Assembly (NCBI GenBank): GCA_029261355.1
Contig: JAJDBM010000035.1
Location: 21,542-85,541 of the forward strand
Source: Nitrospirales bacterium
Lineage (GTDB): Bacteria; Nitrospirota; Nitrospiria; Nitrospirales; UBA8639
Length of the DNA: 64,000 nt
Direction of reading: 5' to 3'
Part shown: piece by piece, positions 18,382 through 27,291 of the stretch
Layout: each line of letters starts with the position of its first letter
Numbering within the stretch: the first letter of the stretch is position 1
The notes under the pieces: model-generated
Seen by the model: only the letters and a program-made list of their open reading frames with translations
What the model was told of the DNA's origin: nothing
Database searches by the model: none
Program-made: the position numbers and the translations under genes

Positions 18382-19116
18382 GTGCATTTTTCGTCGCATT
18401 CCTCACAATCACTCCTGCGCGCGTGCTGGGATTTTCATCCTGACAAAATCTTTGTGTTGAATGAACATGGGATTTATACCAACTACCAAAAACTTAACCC
18501 CGAATCCTCCACGATCATTCCACCTCAAACATTTCTGGACCACCATATTCTTGATGTCATCCCACCTCCCTATAACAAAACCGCCTATATCACGTTTCGC
18601 GAAACCATCCGCTCACAAAGTCCTCAATTTACGATCATTGATCTTCGGGTAGAAAACCACAATTCCTACTCAGTTTTTATTTCGATGATCCCGTTAACCC
18701 CTGGGGTCCTCGTTCTCGCGAAGGATTTTCCTCATCACAAGCTCCACGCATCTCAAATCCTCCTCACCATTCAAGATTTACAGAAACAAGACCCGATCTT
18801 CACACGACCTGAGGCATCCCTCGAATTCTTAAAGGATTCTCACTACACCTTTACCTTTCAATACGAACAAATTGACAAGCACGATCAATTAAACCCGATA
18901 CTCTGGCTCTCTCTGACGACGAACATGATTCACAAGCTGAATCTCACACTTGTACATACAACTAATTCTCCAGCCAGTGTCACATTTAAAGGAAAAATTC
19001 ACCACGCCCATGAACTCACCACTCTCCTGAATCTCTTGTCTCCGACGTCACATATCGACGACGATCAGAAAGGGAAACACGAGCAAAAGACACAGCCCGA
19101 TCAAGATACCACGTAA
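18382..19116 (+). CDS. PAS-like protein of unknown function
   Basis: The N-terminal 100 residues look like a PAS fold: FHPDKIFVLNEHGIYTNYQK, a helix-rich middle, IIDLRVEN and a closing PLTPGVLVLAKDF. The rest is unrecognised and ends in a charged tail. The start is uncertain: GTG at 18382 opens the frame without a well-spaced RBS, and an ATG at 18369 in another frame runs into a stop, so a small frameshift is possible. It lies just before a receiver-domain gene, suggesting a signalling pair, but no kinase domain is visible. Confidence 0.5.
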   Translation: MHFSSHSSQSLLRACWDFHPDKIFVLNEHGIYTNYQKLNPESSTIIPPQTFLDHHILDVIPPPYNKTAYITFRETIRSQSPQFTIIDLRVENHNSYSVFISMIPLTPGVLVLAKDFPHHKLHASQILLTIQDLQKQDPIFTRPEASLEFLKDSHYTFTFQYEQIDKHDQLNPILWLSLTTNMIHKLNLTLVHTTNSPASVTFKGKIHHAHELTTLLNLLSPTSHIDDDQKGKHEQKTQPDQDTT

Positions 19117-19140
19117 AATTCGAGGTAACCCATATCACAG

Positions 19141-19575
19141 TTGACCACTCTTTTAACTTCAATTACGCTCTTCTTACTATTTATGCCTTCTATTCTCATT
19201 GCCGACGATACGGAAGCCGTCCTCACCGTCCTGCATGACGCGTTTACAGCTCTCGGGTTCACTACGGTCCTTGCCAGAAATGGTCAGGAGGCCCTCACAC
19301 TCTTTTGCCTACATCAACCTGATCTCATCATTCTGGATATGCTCATGCCCCATACTGAGGGGCTTGAAACCATTATTTCTATTCGAGAGGTCAATACGAC
19401 TGTTCCTATTGTGGCCATTTCTGGCGCGTATATTGGAACCTACACCGACCTGCTCCAACTGGCCATCGCCGTTGGCGCCAACCGAGCCATACGCAAACCC
19501 TTCATCGTGACCGAACTACGCGAATCCATTGTCAAAGAATATTTTCCAAAACATACCATTCCTCCCAGACCTTAA
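19141..19575 (+). CDS. Single-domain response regulator (CheY-like)
   Basis: The receiver fold is complete: ILIADDTEAV with the acidic pair, phospho-acceptor Asp in LIILDMLMPHTEG, Ser in AISGAY and Lys in IRKPF. No output domain follows. The frame begins at TTG 19141 with a hydrophobic stretch; ATG at 19183 (MPSILIADD) gives the normal receiver N-terminus and is the more likely start. It follows the PAS-like gene by about 25 bp, so the two probably share a transcript. No histidine kinase is in the window. Confidence 0.8.
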   Translation: MTTLLTSITLFLLFMPSILIADDTEAVLTVLHDAFTALGFTTVLARNGQEALTLFCLHQPDLIILDMLMPHTEGLETIISIREVNTTVPIVAISGAYIGTYTDLLQLAIAVGANRAIRKPFIVTELRESIVKEYFPKHTIPPRP

Positions 19576-19871
19576 CCCTCCTGCTCCATATCATCGAACG
19601 GCTCAGGTCTGATATCCTCCAGCACCATCAATCGTTCTTCACGCATTCTCGTCTCAAAACGTGCTCTCCATAAACGGTGCATCTGCGAACATTCCATCAC
19701 ATGTTCATAAGCACACCACACGCACAACACTCGTTCGCATCAACACAGCACGGCAGTAACGACTTCAAACTTCCTTCCACTTTTCTCACAAGACAAAATT
19801 CACCCTTTATCATCTCTTCATAATTACCTGCAAAAGGAGGCCGCCTTTCCAGAAAAGAAAAATTCTCCAAC

Positions 19872-20186
19872 ATGCCCACCACGACCCATCCCGTATTACT
19901 CATCGAAAGACCGTCACAACAACATCGTTGTTCTTGCACAATTATGACGCGCAAAAGTCGAGATCAATTGGATCTAAATGGGTATATCTGGAACGGCTAC
20001 GACTATCTGCTACAGGTTTGGGTACAAGAAGGAAATGTCCTTCCCTGTGCTCACCCTCTTAAGATGCGAGCGAATCCATCATGTTGTGAAGCCAATCGCT
20101 TGGCTGGCCTTCCCGTGAAAGACATTCCCGGTGCTGAACGAATACACCTCTCTCATCGTCAGCATCGTCGTTTTATTTTGTCATAA
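19872..20186 (+). CDS. Small Cys-containing hypothetical protein
   Basis: A 104-aa ORF with a coding-like core (DLNGYIWNGYDYLLQVWVQE) and Cys residues at CSC, PCAHP and SCCEA that could bind metal. No RBS is evident before ATG 19872; ATG 19944 is an alternative. The family was not recognised. It lies in the same direction as the cassette. The region 19576-19871 before it shows no gene I can support. Confidence 0.45.
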   Translation: MPTTTHPVLLIERPSQQHRCSCTIMTRKSRDQLDLNGYIWNGYDYLLQVWVQEGNVLPCAHPLKMRANPSCCEANRLAGLPVKDIPGAERIHLSHRQHRRFILS

Positions 20187-20290
20187 CAACACTCCCCACC
20201 AACTCATCGTATTCTCAATGCTGTTCTGATGTTTCTTTCTATCACTCTCTGACAAGCAGCCGTTCGTATCATTCACCGAGGAATCACGCC

Positions 20291-20623
20291 ATGCCTTCCA
20301 CTCAAACACCAGACTCCCTCGCCACCATCAATGATCAATTTCGCCGTCAACTGTCAATTTCCAGTGACTCACCTCTCGGCCTCTATAGAATGACTGGAGC
20401 AGTTGCCTCTTTCACATTTCGAGATAAACAGGAAATTCTACGAGTCATTGCTGAGTTCAGTGATTTCAATAAAGAGAATGATCCCTGGCAGGAACATGAT
20501 TTTGGCTCCTTCATGTATCAAGAAGAAACCATATTTTGGAAAATTGATTACTACGATAAGAACATCGAGTATGGCAGTGCAGATCCTCTAGACCCCGAGA
20601 AAACCATTCGTGTTCTCGCATGA
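20291..20623 (+). CDS. DUF3768 family protein
   Basis: The 110-aa protein carries the hallmark DUF3768 blocks: INDQFRRQL near the start, FSDFNKENDPWQEHDFGSF, and FWKIDYYDKNIEYGSADP with DPEKTIRVLA at the end. The family is widespread on plasmids and integrative elements and has no known function. GAGGAA is well placed before the ATG. It supports the view that 14-22 kb is a mobile element. Confidence 0.88.
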   Translation: MPSTQTPDSLATINDQFRRQLSISSDSPLGLYRMTGAVASFTFRDKQEILRVIAEFSDFNKENDPWQEHDFGSFMYQEETIFWKIDYYDKNIEYGSADPLDPEKTIRVLA

Positions 20624-20668
20624 ATACTAACGAACGATAATCATCTAATCACTCACGTCAGGAATCGT

Positions 20669-21043
20669 ATGACTCTCGTCATTTCGCTACCCCTTCCCCC
20701 CTCGATCAATCACCAATATGCGACGATTCGTGGCAGGCGAGTCTTAAGTAAAACCAGTCGAGACTACAAAGTCATGATCAGCACACACATCATGCTGCAT
20801 ATTCGAAATACTCTCCCTATACCTGATGACCGCCAAAATCTCACTATCGTGCTCACGTTACATTTTTACTTCACAACGTTATTGAAACGAGATCTCGATG
20901 GAGGATTGAAGATTCTTCAGGATGGAATGTGCGAGGCGTTGGGAATCAATGACAATCGAGTGACAGAAATTCACCTCTATAAACACGTAGACCGACACCA
21001 TCCACGGGTCGATTGTGAACTGTGGATGTTAAAAAACAAATAA
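20669..21043 (+). CDS. rusA: RusA-family Holliday junction resolvase
   Basis: The 124-aa protein opens with the RusA pattern LPLPPSINHQYATIRGRR. It has the acidic catalytic block LLKRDLDGGLKILQDGMCEALGINDNRV, with the metal-binding aspartates in RDLD and QDG/NDN. It cuts four-way junctions and is typical of prophage and plasmid recombination modules. AGGAATCGT precedes the ATG. It is convergent with the HU gene, with a strong hairpin between them. Confidence 0.9.
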   Translation: MTLVISLPLPPSINHQYATIRGRRVLSKTSRDYKVMISTHIMLHIRNTLPIPDDRQNLTIVLTLHFYFTTLLKRDLDGGLKILQDGMCEALGINDNRVTEIHLYKHVDRHHPRVDCELWMLKNK

Positions 21044-21073
21044 AGTGGGGGTGAGGTGTCGAGGAACAACCAA

Positions 21074-21117
21074 GAATGAGGCGAGCACCTGGGTCGCCAG
21101 GACTCGCCTGTTCATTC
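21074..21117. terminator. Bidirectional hairpin between rusA and the HU gene
   Basis: GAATGAGGCGAG (21074-21085) pairs with CTCGCC and TCATTC (21103-21117) with a small bulge; the inner CCTGG/CCAGG bases also pair. It lies between two convergent genes, as expected for a shared terminator, although the following T-runs are weak. Confidence 0.6.
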
Positions 21118-21128
21118 TCGATTCGCTA

Positions 21129-21419
21129 CTACTTCTTCTTTGCTAAAATCGCATCTTTCGCGGCTTTGGCCACACGAAACTTGAGAACCTTCTTTGCGGC
21201 AATTTTGATGGTTGCTCCCGTTTGCGGATTGCGTCCCGTTCGAGCTTTCCGATGTTGCACCACCAACTTACCAATCCCTGGGAACGTGAACCCGTCTTTC
21301 GCACCTTTGTACGCCAGCTCCGTTAATTCTTTGAGAATCTCATCCATCGCTTTCTTCGTCAGATCATGCTTATCAGCAAGCTTCCCAATCAACTGCGATT
21401 TCGTTAACGCTTTACCCAT
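21129..21419 (-). CDS. HU/IHF-family DNA-binding protein
   Basis: From ATG 21419 the 96-aa protein reads MGKALTKSQLIGKLADKHDL, then the FPGIGKLVVQHRKARTGRNP beta-arm region with the conserved GRNP and TGATI..., and a Lys-rich tail. This is a standard HU-type nucleoid protein that bends DNA. The frame is open 12 codons further upstream, but AAAGGGA before 21419 favours the shorter form. It is the only minus-strand gene inside the plus-strand cassette. Confidence 0.92.
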   Translation of the reverse strand: MGKALTKSQLIGKLADKHDLTKKAMDEILKELTELAYKGAKDGFTFPGIGKLVVQHRKARTGRNPQTGATIKIAAKKVLKFRVAKAAKDAILAKKK

Positions 21420-21803
21420 CCGTGATTCCCTTTCGTTAAAGTGCGTACGCCCCATTCATCTGCCAGGATGTTTTACAGGGAATTGTCAAAGATTACAAGA
21501 AGATATTGGCTGAATTCTAGACCACTAACGTGCCTTGAGATGTCCAGTAATTCTCTCTTTTTATGAACCAGCGCCAATTGATGTTTAGACGCCGGCGCGC
21601 TCTTACCGACGGTCTTGGTAAAGATTCACTCATCCCTGCTTCACTTCACCTCGACTCCTCTCAAGCAACCTCTAAGAACGTACTATAGAGATTAGAGATA
21701 GCATTCACTTTCACGTTACGGACTTATGAATGTTGCTCTTTTAAAAGAGACTCGTGATGAGCATCTCGCTCATGACACATTCTAAACATACAGAAAGGAC
21801 ATT

Positions 21804-22064
21804 ATGACCAATCGTCACATCAAACCCCAGTCAAACAGCATGCCGCGCCTGTCACCTGTGCGTGAACATCACCTCCTCAACATTAAGGAAGCGGCAGCCT
21901 ATACTGGGTTATCCGTTCACACCATTTACACGATGGTCTCTCAACGACGAATTCCCTACGTCAAAGTCGGGCGATTGACAAAATTCGATCGAACGCTTCT
22001 GGATAAGTGGCTTCGTGACCATACGGTGCTTCCCGTGCCCCGTATGGAGGTCCGAACGTCGTGA
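21804..22064 (+). CDS. Excisionase-type helix-turn-helix protein
   Basis: Residues about 28-75 form the MerR/excisionase-like HTH_17 domain: LLNIKEAAAYTGLSVHTIYT, then RRIPYVKVGRLTKFDR and LDKWL. The whole protein is 86 aa. AAAGGA lies before the ATG. Such proteins act as recombination directionality factors or small regulators on integrative elements. No integrase is next to it. Confidence 0.85.
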   Translation: MTNRHIKPQSNSMPRLSPVREHHLLNIKEAAAYTGLSVHTIYTMVSQRRIPYVKVGRLTKFDRTLLDKWLRDHTVLPVPRMEVRTS

Positions 22065-22252
22065 ACAGAGTCGAGCATGGGGGTCTCACCCGAGCGTCAG
22101 AAACTAGTGTTACATAGGTGTTAGAAAAAGAGCTAAATGAGGATAAAACAAGGTAGGAAACGGCTAACAGAAACAAGTAGTGAAACGATGATTCATCAAT
22201 AATAACAAGGGGTTTGTGAGTCTTATCACTAACTTACGCACCCCCCTCTCAG

Positions 22253-22793
22253 GTGCTCCTTGAGCAATGGGATGAGATCCTCCGCTTTGTGGGCACCATG
22301 AAGGTGAAAGAAACGACGGCCTCGGATTTGTTCCGTTGCCTCAACTCCTATTCGAAACAACACACGCTCTACCGTGCCCTGAAAACGTTTGGCCACATTT
22401 ATAAGTCCTTGTTTATTTTGCTATATCTCGATGATGTGGCCTTGCGGCAGGCCATTGAAAAACAGCTCAATAAAAGTAAAAGCGCGCATAAGTTTACGCG
22501 CGCGATCTCCGTGGGCAATCCGCGAGAATTATTAGAAGCCGACAAACAGGAATAAGACATGGAGGAGGGCTGCAAACGCCTCATCAAAAATGCGATTATT
22601 TGCTGGTTTTTTTTATTTATCGCAGAAACTTGAAGAGGCAGGAGACGGCCCGTTGCGAGAGACCTTACTCCATGCGATTCGCCATGGATCCGTCGTGTGT
22701 TGGCAGCATATTAACTTGTTGGGGGAGTATGATTTCTCGGAAGAACGGCTCGAAGATTCGGTTAGCATTAAGCCCCCGAAACTCATCGCTTAA
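22253..22793 (+). pseudogene. Tn3-family transposase relic (C-terminal part)
   Basis: The first frame (22253-22555) reads LEQWDEILRFVGTMKVKETT and LYRALKTFGHIYKSLFILLY, which aligns with the region of TnpA near residue 810-870 of the intact copy (IEQHWDDMLRIAGSLKLGTI). A stop at 22553-22555 and a shift in the T-run near 22610 precede a second segment, CWQHINLLGEYDFSEERL, matching the C-terminal HVNMLGHYSF block. The DDE region before it is missing. It differs clearly from the intact transposase, so it is an older, unrelated element. It lies at the border between the cassette and the siderophore locus. Confidence 0.75.
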
Positions 22794-22927
22794 TCTGGGC
22801 ACAAAAACGGGGGGACCAAAACCGACGTTTCGTCAATAGTTTCAACAGGTTCAGCGAAATCCTAGGCAACTTATCATCCCTTTGTTGGCTTAGACCCGGA
22901 ATAGACCCAGTATTGTTGCTGCAACGA

Positions 22928-23662
22928 TCAATACTCAAAATATTTCAACTCAAAACCATTCCCTTCGCTCACCAAGCACGCTTTAAATCTGCTATGGACC
23001 TCTAAGTCAAAGAATGTCCATTGCAAATTTGGCGACAAAGGACCACTCGCAAGAAACCGCTTTCTCGATAGCCCCCAAGTTCCTAGCACATCGATCTGAG
23101 ATAGTGGTTTCTCCAAGCCGACTCCTAGAGCCTTGAGATATGCCTCTTTTCGCGTCCAACAAGTAAAGAACGCTTCGCGACGCAACGCCTCTGGAATCTG
23201 AGACAGTTCAGTAATTTCATGGGGACAAAAAACCGAACTTGTCATTTTGTCAAATTCGATTTTATCACAGATAAACTCAACATCAATTCCGACTTCTCGA
23301 CCTGACGCAACAGCAAGCAAGGCATAATCCTTACTATGCGACAAGTTAAAACGTAGATCTTGGGCGCATCCCGGCATCGCAAGCATAGGCTTTCCGGAAC
23401 ACCCATACGAATAGCAGACGTCCTCCATGTCACAACTAAGGTATTTCGCTAAGATAAATCGAACTGCTCTATGGGCTATAAGGAAACAAGTCCGGTGAAG
23501 TGGTGCAACAAAACTTCGAGCTCGCGAAAGTTCATTGATATCTAGGACACTCTCAAAATCCTGAGTTAACAACACGCGTTCTGTTTGGAGTGAAATCTGC
23601 CAAACGTGAACCTCTTTAGTTAAGGAATAGATGTGCCTATGATATTGATCCCAGGCATCCAT
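22928..23662 (-). CDS. 4'-phosphopantetheinyl transferase, Sfp type
   Basis: The 244-aa protein has the Sfp-family motifs: RFNLSHSKDYALLAVA, VGIDVE (Mg-binding Asp and Glu) and FFTCWTRKEAYLKALG. It moves the phosphopantetheine arm of CoA onto the serine of carrier domains, converting the NRPS proteins in this locus to their active form. It is the last gene of the minus-strand siderophore block, about 200 bp downstream of the TolC-type gene. No copy of the ECF-like promoter motif is directly upstream. Confidence 0.92.
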   Translation of the reverse strand: MDAWDQYHRHIYSLTKEVHVWQISLQTERVLLTQDFESVLDINELSRARSFVAPLHRTCFLIAHRAVRFILAKYLSCDMEDVCYSYGCSGKPMLAMPGCAQDLRFNLSHSKDYALLAVASGREVGIDVEFICDKIEFDKMTSSVFCPHEITELSQIPEALRREAFFTCWTRKEAYLKALGVGLEKPLSQIDVLGTWGLSRKRFLASGPLSPNLQWTFFDLEVHSRFKACLVSEGNGFELKYFEY

Positions 23663-23862
23663 ATTTTAAAAATTTCAGGAAATCGTTTCAGGACAATACG
23701 AATGAAATCATTTCGCCGAATTGGTTCAGGGAAATAAACGAATCTTTGACAGTATGCCTATTCGTCAATAATCTGAGATCGGGAAAACTCATGCGATTTC
23801 GAAGAATGCAAGCTATAGAATATGCCCCGCAAAATCCCTATGTTCTTACGAAAGAATGACTG

Positions 23863-25515
23863 TCAGCTGCCATCTTCAAGTTGAATCTGATAACGGTCCA
23901 AGCTTGTACCAGTGGCCAAATATAAATTGGCAAGAGACTGGTTGTAATCGACAATAGCGCGTAATTCATTCCCTCGAGCCTCAGCCAAATCACTTTGAAA
24001 ATCAAGGACAATTTTTGTGGTGCTCAGTCCTAGGTTCAGTCGCTTTTGTTCTGTCACCAATTGTTTCTTCGCCAGTTTTCTCGCGACTTTTGTGGATTCA
24101 ATGCGCTTATAATCTGTCTTGAGACGACGAACGGCTGCTTTGGCCTGAAGAACGACTTGTTGACGTACACCATGAATAAAAGTTTGCGCCTTTCTCACCT
24201 CCAATTCTCGACGACGGACTTGACTAATCCCCGACCGATTGCCTAACGGATAGCTTAAAACAAGTCCCAACCCAAGATTATAGAAATCCCGACTTACCGT
24301 ACGATCACTAGTATCACCCAGCCCATTCCCTAATCCACTTAATCCAACGGTCCCCTGTAGCTCCAGGTTCGGAAGTAACTGATTTTTCGCAAACTTGCGA
24401 TCGAGGGTTCGTGATTCAAGGGTTTTTTGAGCTTGTTTCACTTCAGGCTTACGCAGCAATGCAAGTTTGATCGCTTCTTGAAAGGTGATGGGATATAACG
24501 TTTGAAGTGGATGATCGATGGGTATGACGCTTACTTGCTCATGCAGTTCATCATCAGAATTCAACAGCAAACGACGAAGTTGATCTTCCTGATCCCCAAT
24601 CGTTCGTTCAGCAACGAGTATGTCCTCAACACGTGAGGCCACAGAGGCTTGAGCTTGTAAGACTTCAACTTCTGCTATGACTCCACTCTTCAATTTCGCC
24701 CGATTACGGACAAGAAGTTGTTGAGCCGAACGGTGCTTGGCTTGAGCTACATCAAGCGATGTTCGCGCGAATATTAATTCCCAATAGGCTTGCTCGACTT
24801 GTGTGACAACCTTCAGTACCTGATCTAAAAAAACAAAACTTTCAACTTGTGCAGCATTTCTTGCGACATGTATCTGCGTGTGATTGACATCCGCACCGAA
24901 ATTCCGCAAGAGGGAATGCGTAAGGTCAAGACGTATATTCCCCAAATACTCTGGGTTAAATAAAAACCCGGACGTATCGCCAGCAACTGATGTTCGGAGA
25001 GAGCTAAGACTCAATGTAATATTTCCACCACTTTGTAGGGGATGAGCAAAGTCTATACCGAAAGACGTTTTATTCTGATCAAGACTACTCGGCTCCGAAT
25101 TTTCTTCAAATTCACCGAGTCCTAAGATTGGTCGATTCAGTGGGTCCACCGAGCGATCATAGCGACTAGAGAGCGTAACGCTCGGGTCAAACTTAGCTTT
25201 CTCAAATAGGATATCAGTCATCCGCACATCCCGTGCATAGCGACTTACTGAAATATCTGTGTTACTTTCTAATGCTTCAAGAATGGCCTCTTTGAGTGAA
25301 AATCTCATAACACGCTCGGAATCCAAATCTCCTAAGGCTGAACTGCTGGTGACTGCCAAAACTTGAGAGGGGGGGAATAGAAAGAATCCCAACCAGAACC
25401 CAAGCAGCAGCATCGTCACCCGACAAAAGAACCACAATGATTGACTGATAGCTATATTAGTCAAGGTGTTGGACTTCATTTGTTGTTTCATAATGTGACG
25501 AATGCATATGTACAT
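23863..25515 (-). CDS. TolC-family outer-membrane efflux protein
   Basis: The 550-aa protein has an N-terminal signal region (hydrophobic stretch MLLLGFWLGFFLFPPSQVLA) and the duplicated outer-membrane-factor layout: paired long helices with conserved segments VEQAYWELIFARTSLDVAQA and later LAEARGNELRAIVDYNQSLA, separated by beta-strand regions (KTSFGIDFAHPLQSGG). It would form the outer-membrane channel for the ABC/adaptor exporter encoded nearby, likely for siderophore export. The frame has several Met codons before the signal; the exact start is uncertain. Confidence 0.88.
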   Translation of the reverse strand: MYICIRHIMKQQMKSNTLTNIAISQSLWFFCRVTMLLLGFWLGFFLFPPSQVLAVTSSSALGDLDSERVMRFSLKEAILEALESNTDISVSRYARDVRMTDILFEKAKFDPSVTLSSRYDRSVDPLNRPILGLGEFEENSEPSSLDQNKTSFGIDFAHPLQSGGNITLSLSSLRTSVAGDTSGFLFNPEYLGNIRLDLTHSLLRNFGADVNHTQIHVARNAAQVESFVFLDQVLKVVTQVEQAYWELIFARTSLDVAQAKHRSAQQLLVRNRAKLKSGVIAEVEVLQAQASVASRVEDILVAERTIGDQEDQLRRLLLNSDDELHEQVSVIPIDHPLQTLYPITFQEAIKLALLRKPEVKQAQKTLESRTLDRKFAKNQLLPNLELQGTVGLSGLGNGLGDTSDRTVSRDFYNLGLGLVLSYPLGNRSGISQVRRRELEVRKAQTFIHGVRQQVVLQAKAAVRRLKTDYKRIESTKVARKLAKKQLVTEQKRLNLGLSTTKIVLDFQSDLAEARGNELRAIVDYNQSLANLYLATGTSLDRYQIQLEDGS

Positions 25516-25612
25516 AGGTCATTCATAAATCGACAAGACTATTTTGCTTCACTGAAAAATCTTGTTTGACCTTTAAATTCTGCTTAAACATGAATTGAAG
25601 ATAAGTAGATTA

Positions 25613-26282
25613 TTATGATGAAGTTTCAATAACACCATCTTTGACTTTTATGAGGCGTTCAGTGTAACCCGCAACTTCTTGTTCATGAGTCACAAGCACA
25701 ATCGTGGCGCCAGATTGATGCACTTGAGTAAATAATTCCATGATCTCAACCGATGTCTTTGTATCAAGATTGCCTGTTGGCTCATCAGCCAAGATCACCT
25801 TCGGGGCAGTAATTAAGGCACGTGCAATAGCGACACGCTGACGTTCACCACCTGACATATCATTGGGGAAATGTTCAAGGCGATGCCCCAGGCCAACACG
25901 TTCTAAATATTCTTTCGCCCGATCTTGACAGATGGCGCGCGAGATATTTTGGTAAGAGAGAGGAAGGGCCACATTTTCAAGCGCAGTTTTCATAGGTAGA
26001 AGGTGAAATGATTGAAAGACAAAACCTAATAATTGATTTCGGTGAACGGCCGCTTCAGTTTGCGTTAGATTTTGAATGAGTGTTCCAGCTAAGGTATACG
26101 ACCCCGAATCATAGTCATCAAGTATGCCCAATACATTAAGCAATGTTGATTTCCCAGACCCTGAGGGTCCCATAATAGAAACAAACTCTCCTTGTTCAAT
26201 GCTCAGGTCAATTCCACACAAAACAGGAACGACCGTTGAGTTAATTCTATAAGATTTATTGACTTGCTTAAGTTGAATAATA
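25613..26282 (-). CDS. ABC transporter ATPase (MacB/LolD type)
   Basis: Walker A GPSGSGKST, signature MSGGERQRVAIARAL and Walker B VILADEPTGNLD are all present. Q-loop and H-loop (VLVTHEQEVA) are normal. The ATG/TTG-based start at 26221 would remove the first strand of the domain, but the frame continues upstream as QLKQVNKSYRINSTVVPVL, exactly what the family should have. The only start candidate there is ATT at 26282, with GGGAGG (26296-26291) 8 nt before it. I therefore propose an ATT start; a sequence error is the alternative. It probably powers the MacB-like permease encoded at 33684-34922. Confidence 0.85.
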
Positions 26283-26653
26283 TGCTCGCCCTCCCAGCCT
26301 CAATGAACTCAAAGGATTATGACAAATCGCTAGGTATCAACTCTGCAGGAGCTCATCCCAACGAAAAATTCGATCAGAACAGTCCTGGTAAAAATGAAAG
26401 TACGGAACGGTATGCGGGACATATCGGGGAAATCTTAAAACGGCTATTGTCTGTGGGTGTATGGGATGTTCGAAATATTCATAAACTCATCGGTGCTCCA
26501 GGTATAGTCAATAAACATTCGTTTTGCCATGAAAACGCTTAAGGGACAAGGCTAAAGGAAACGATATAACTAGGTCACTCACGTTAACTTAATAGATGAG
26601 CCTTCCCTACCACGCGAATTCATCGATGATGGTTTCGATCTTCACAACGCTCT

Positions 26654-27103
26654 TTATTTTTTAAGGGTAATGGTTTTGATGTCAGATGGTTGAAAGTCCG
26701 TTTCCCCAAAATCAGAATCTCCCCGAAACTTTCCATCAATGCTTAACGGGAATTTCCCTGTTTTCCCATTCGTTAAATGAATAGTGAGTTCAGGATTCTT
26801 GCCGTTCAAGCTAATCTGAATTTCTTTTATAGAGGAAAATTTGACATTAATAGTTGATGCACCTTTTTTCACAGGGACATGGTGCAATTCATGAGGCACA
26901 AAGGATGTGTCGTTAAGTCGTTCTTCCCAATAAAATCGAAAATTGTCAATCTGGGTTTCGACTCCCTCTGCATCAATGATTGTGGCATGAAACTGTTGCG
27001 CACCGATCGCAAAGCTTGGGAGACTAAATAAGGCACAGACAACAACAATCAGTCCTAGGGCATTCTTGCTACGTAAAAACATAAATTGTGTAAAGCTCTT
27101 CAT
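26654..27103 (-). CDS. Exported protein of unknown function
   Basis: A signal peptide is clear (SKNALGLIVVVCALFSLPSF, AIGA cleavage area). The mature part of about 115 aa is rich in beta strands and ends DFQPSDIKTITLKK. AAGGAG precedes the ATG. The family was not recognised. It sits between tonB and the ABC ATPase on the same strand, so it is probably a periplasmic accessory of the siderophore or TonB system, but that is from position only. Confidence 0.6.
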   Translation of the reverse strand: MKSFTQFMFLRSKNALGLIVVVCALFSLPSFAIGAQQFHATIIDAEGVETQIDNFRFYWEERLNDTSFVPHELHHVPVKKGASTINVKFSSIKEIQISLNGKNPELTIHLTNGKTGKFPLSIDGKFRGDSDFGETDFQPSDIKTITLKK

Positions 27104-27291
27104 AACTTCTCCTTCATATCCAGCCTAGATAAGAGTTGATTGTAAATATACGATAGTCATTCGCTTTTATGATCAAGGGGTCAGATTATGGGTAAGACAT
27201 TTCGCTTTCCTGAATGGAAACTTTTTAACACGGTGGTGTGATCATATCCCCTGAGCCCCCTAACAATGAGGATAGCAACGGTGGAAGGCGC

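Noticed and set aside
26264..26542. Plus-strand ORF of 92 aa opposite the ABC ATPase start
   Set aside because: TTG start without RBS; it overlaps the better-supported N-terminus of the ATPase on the other strand and has no recognised domain.
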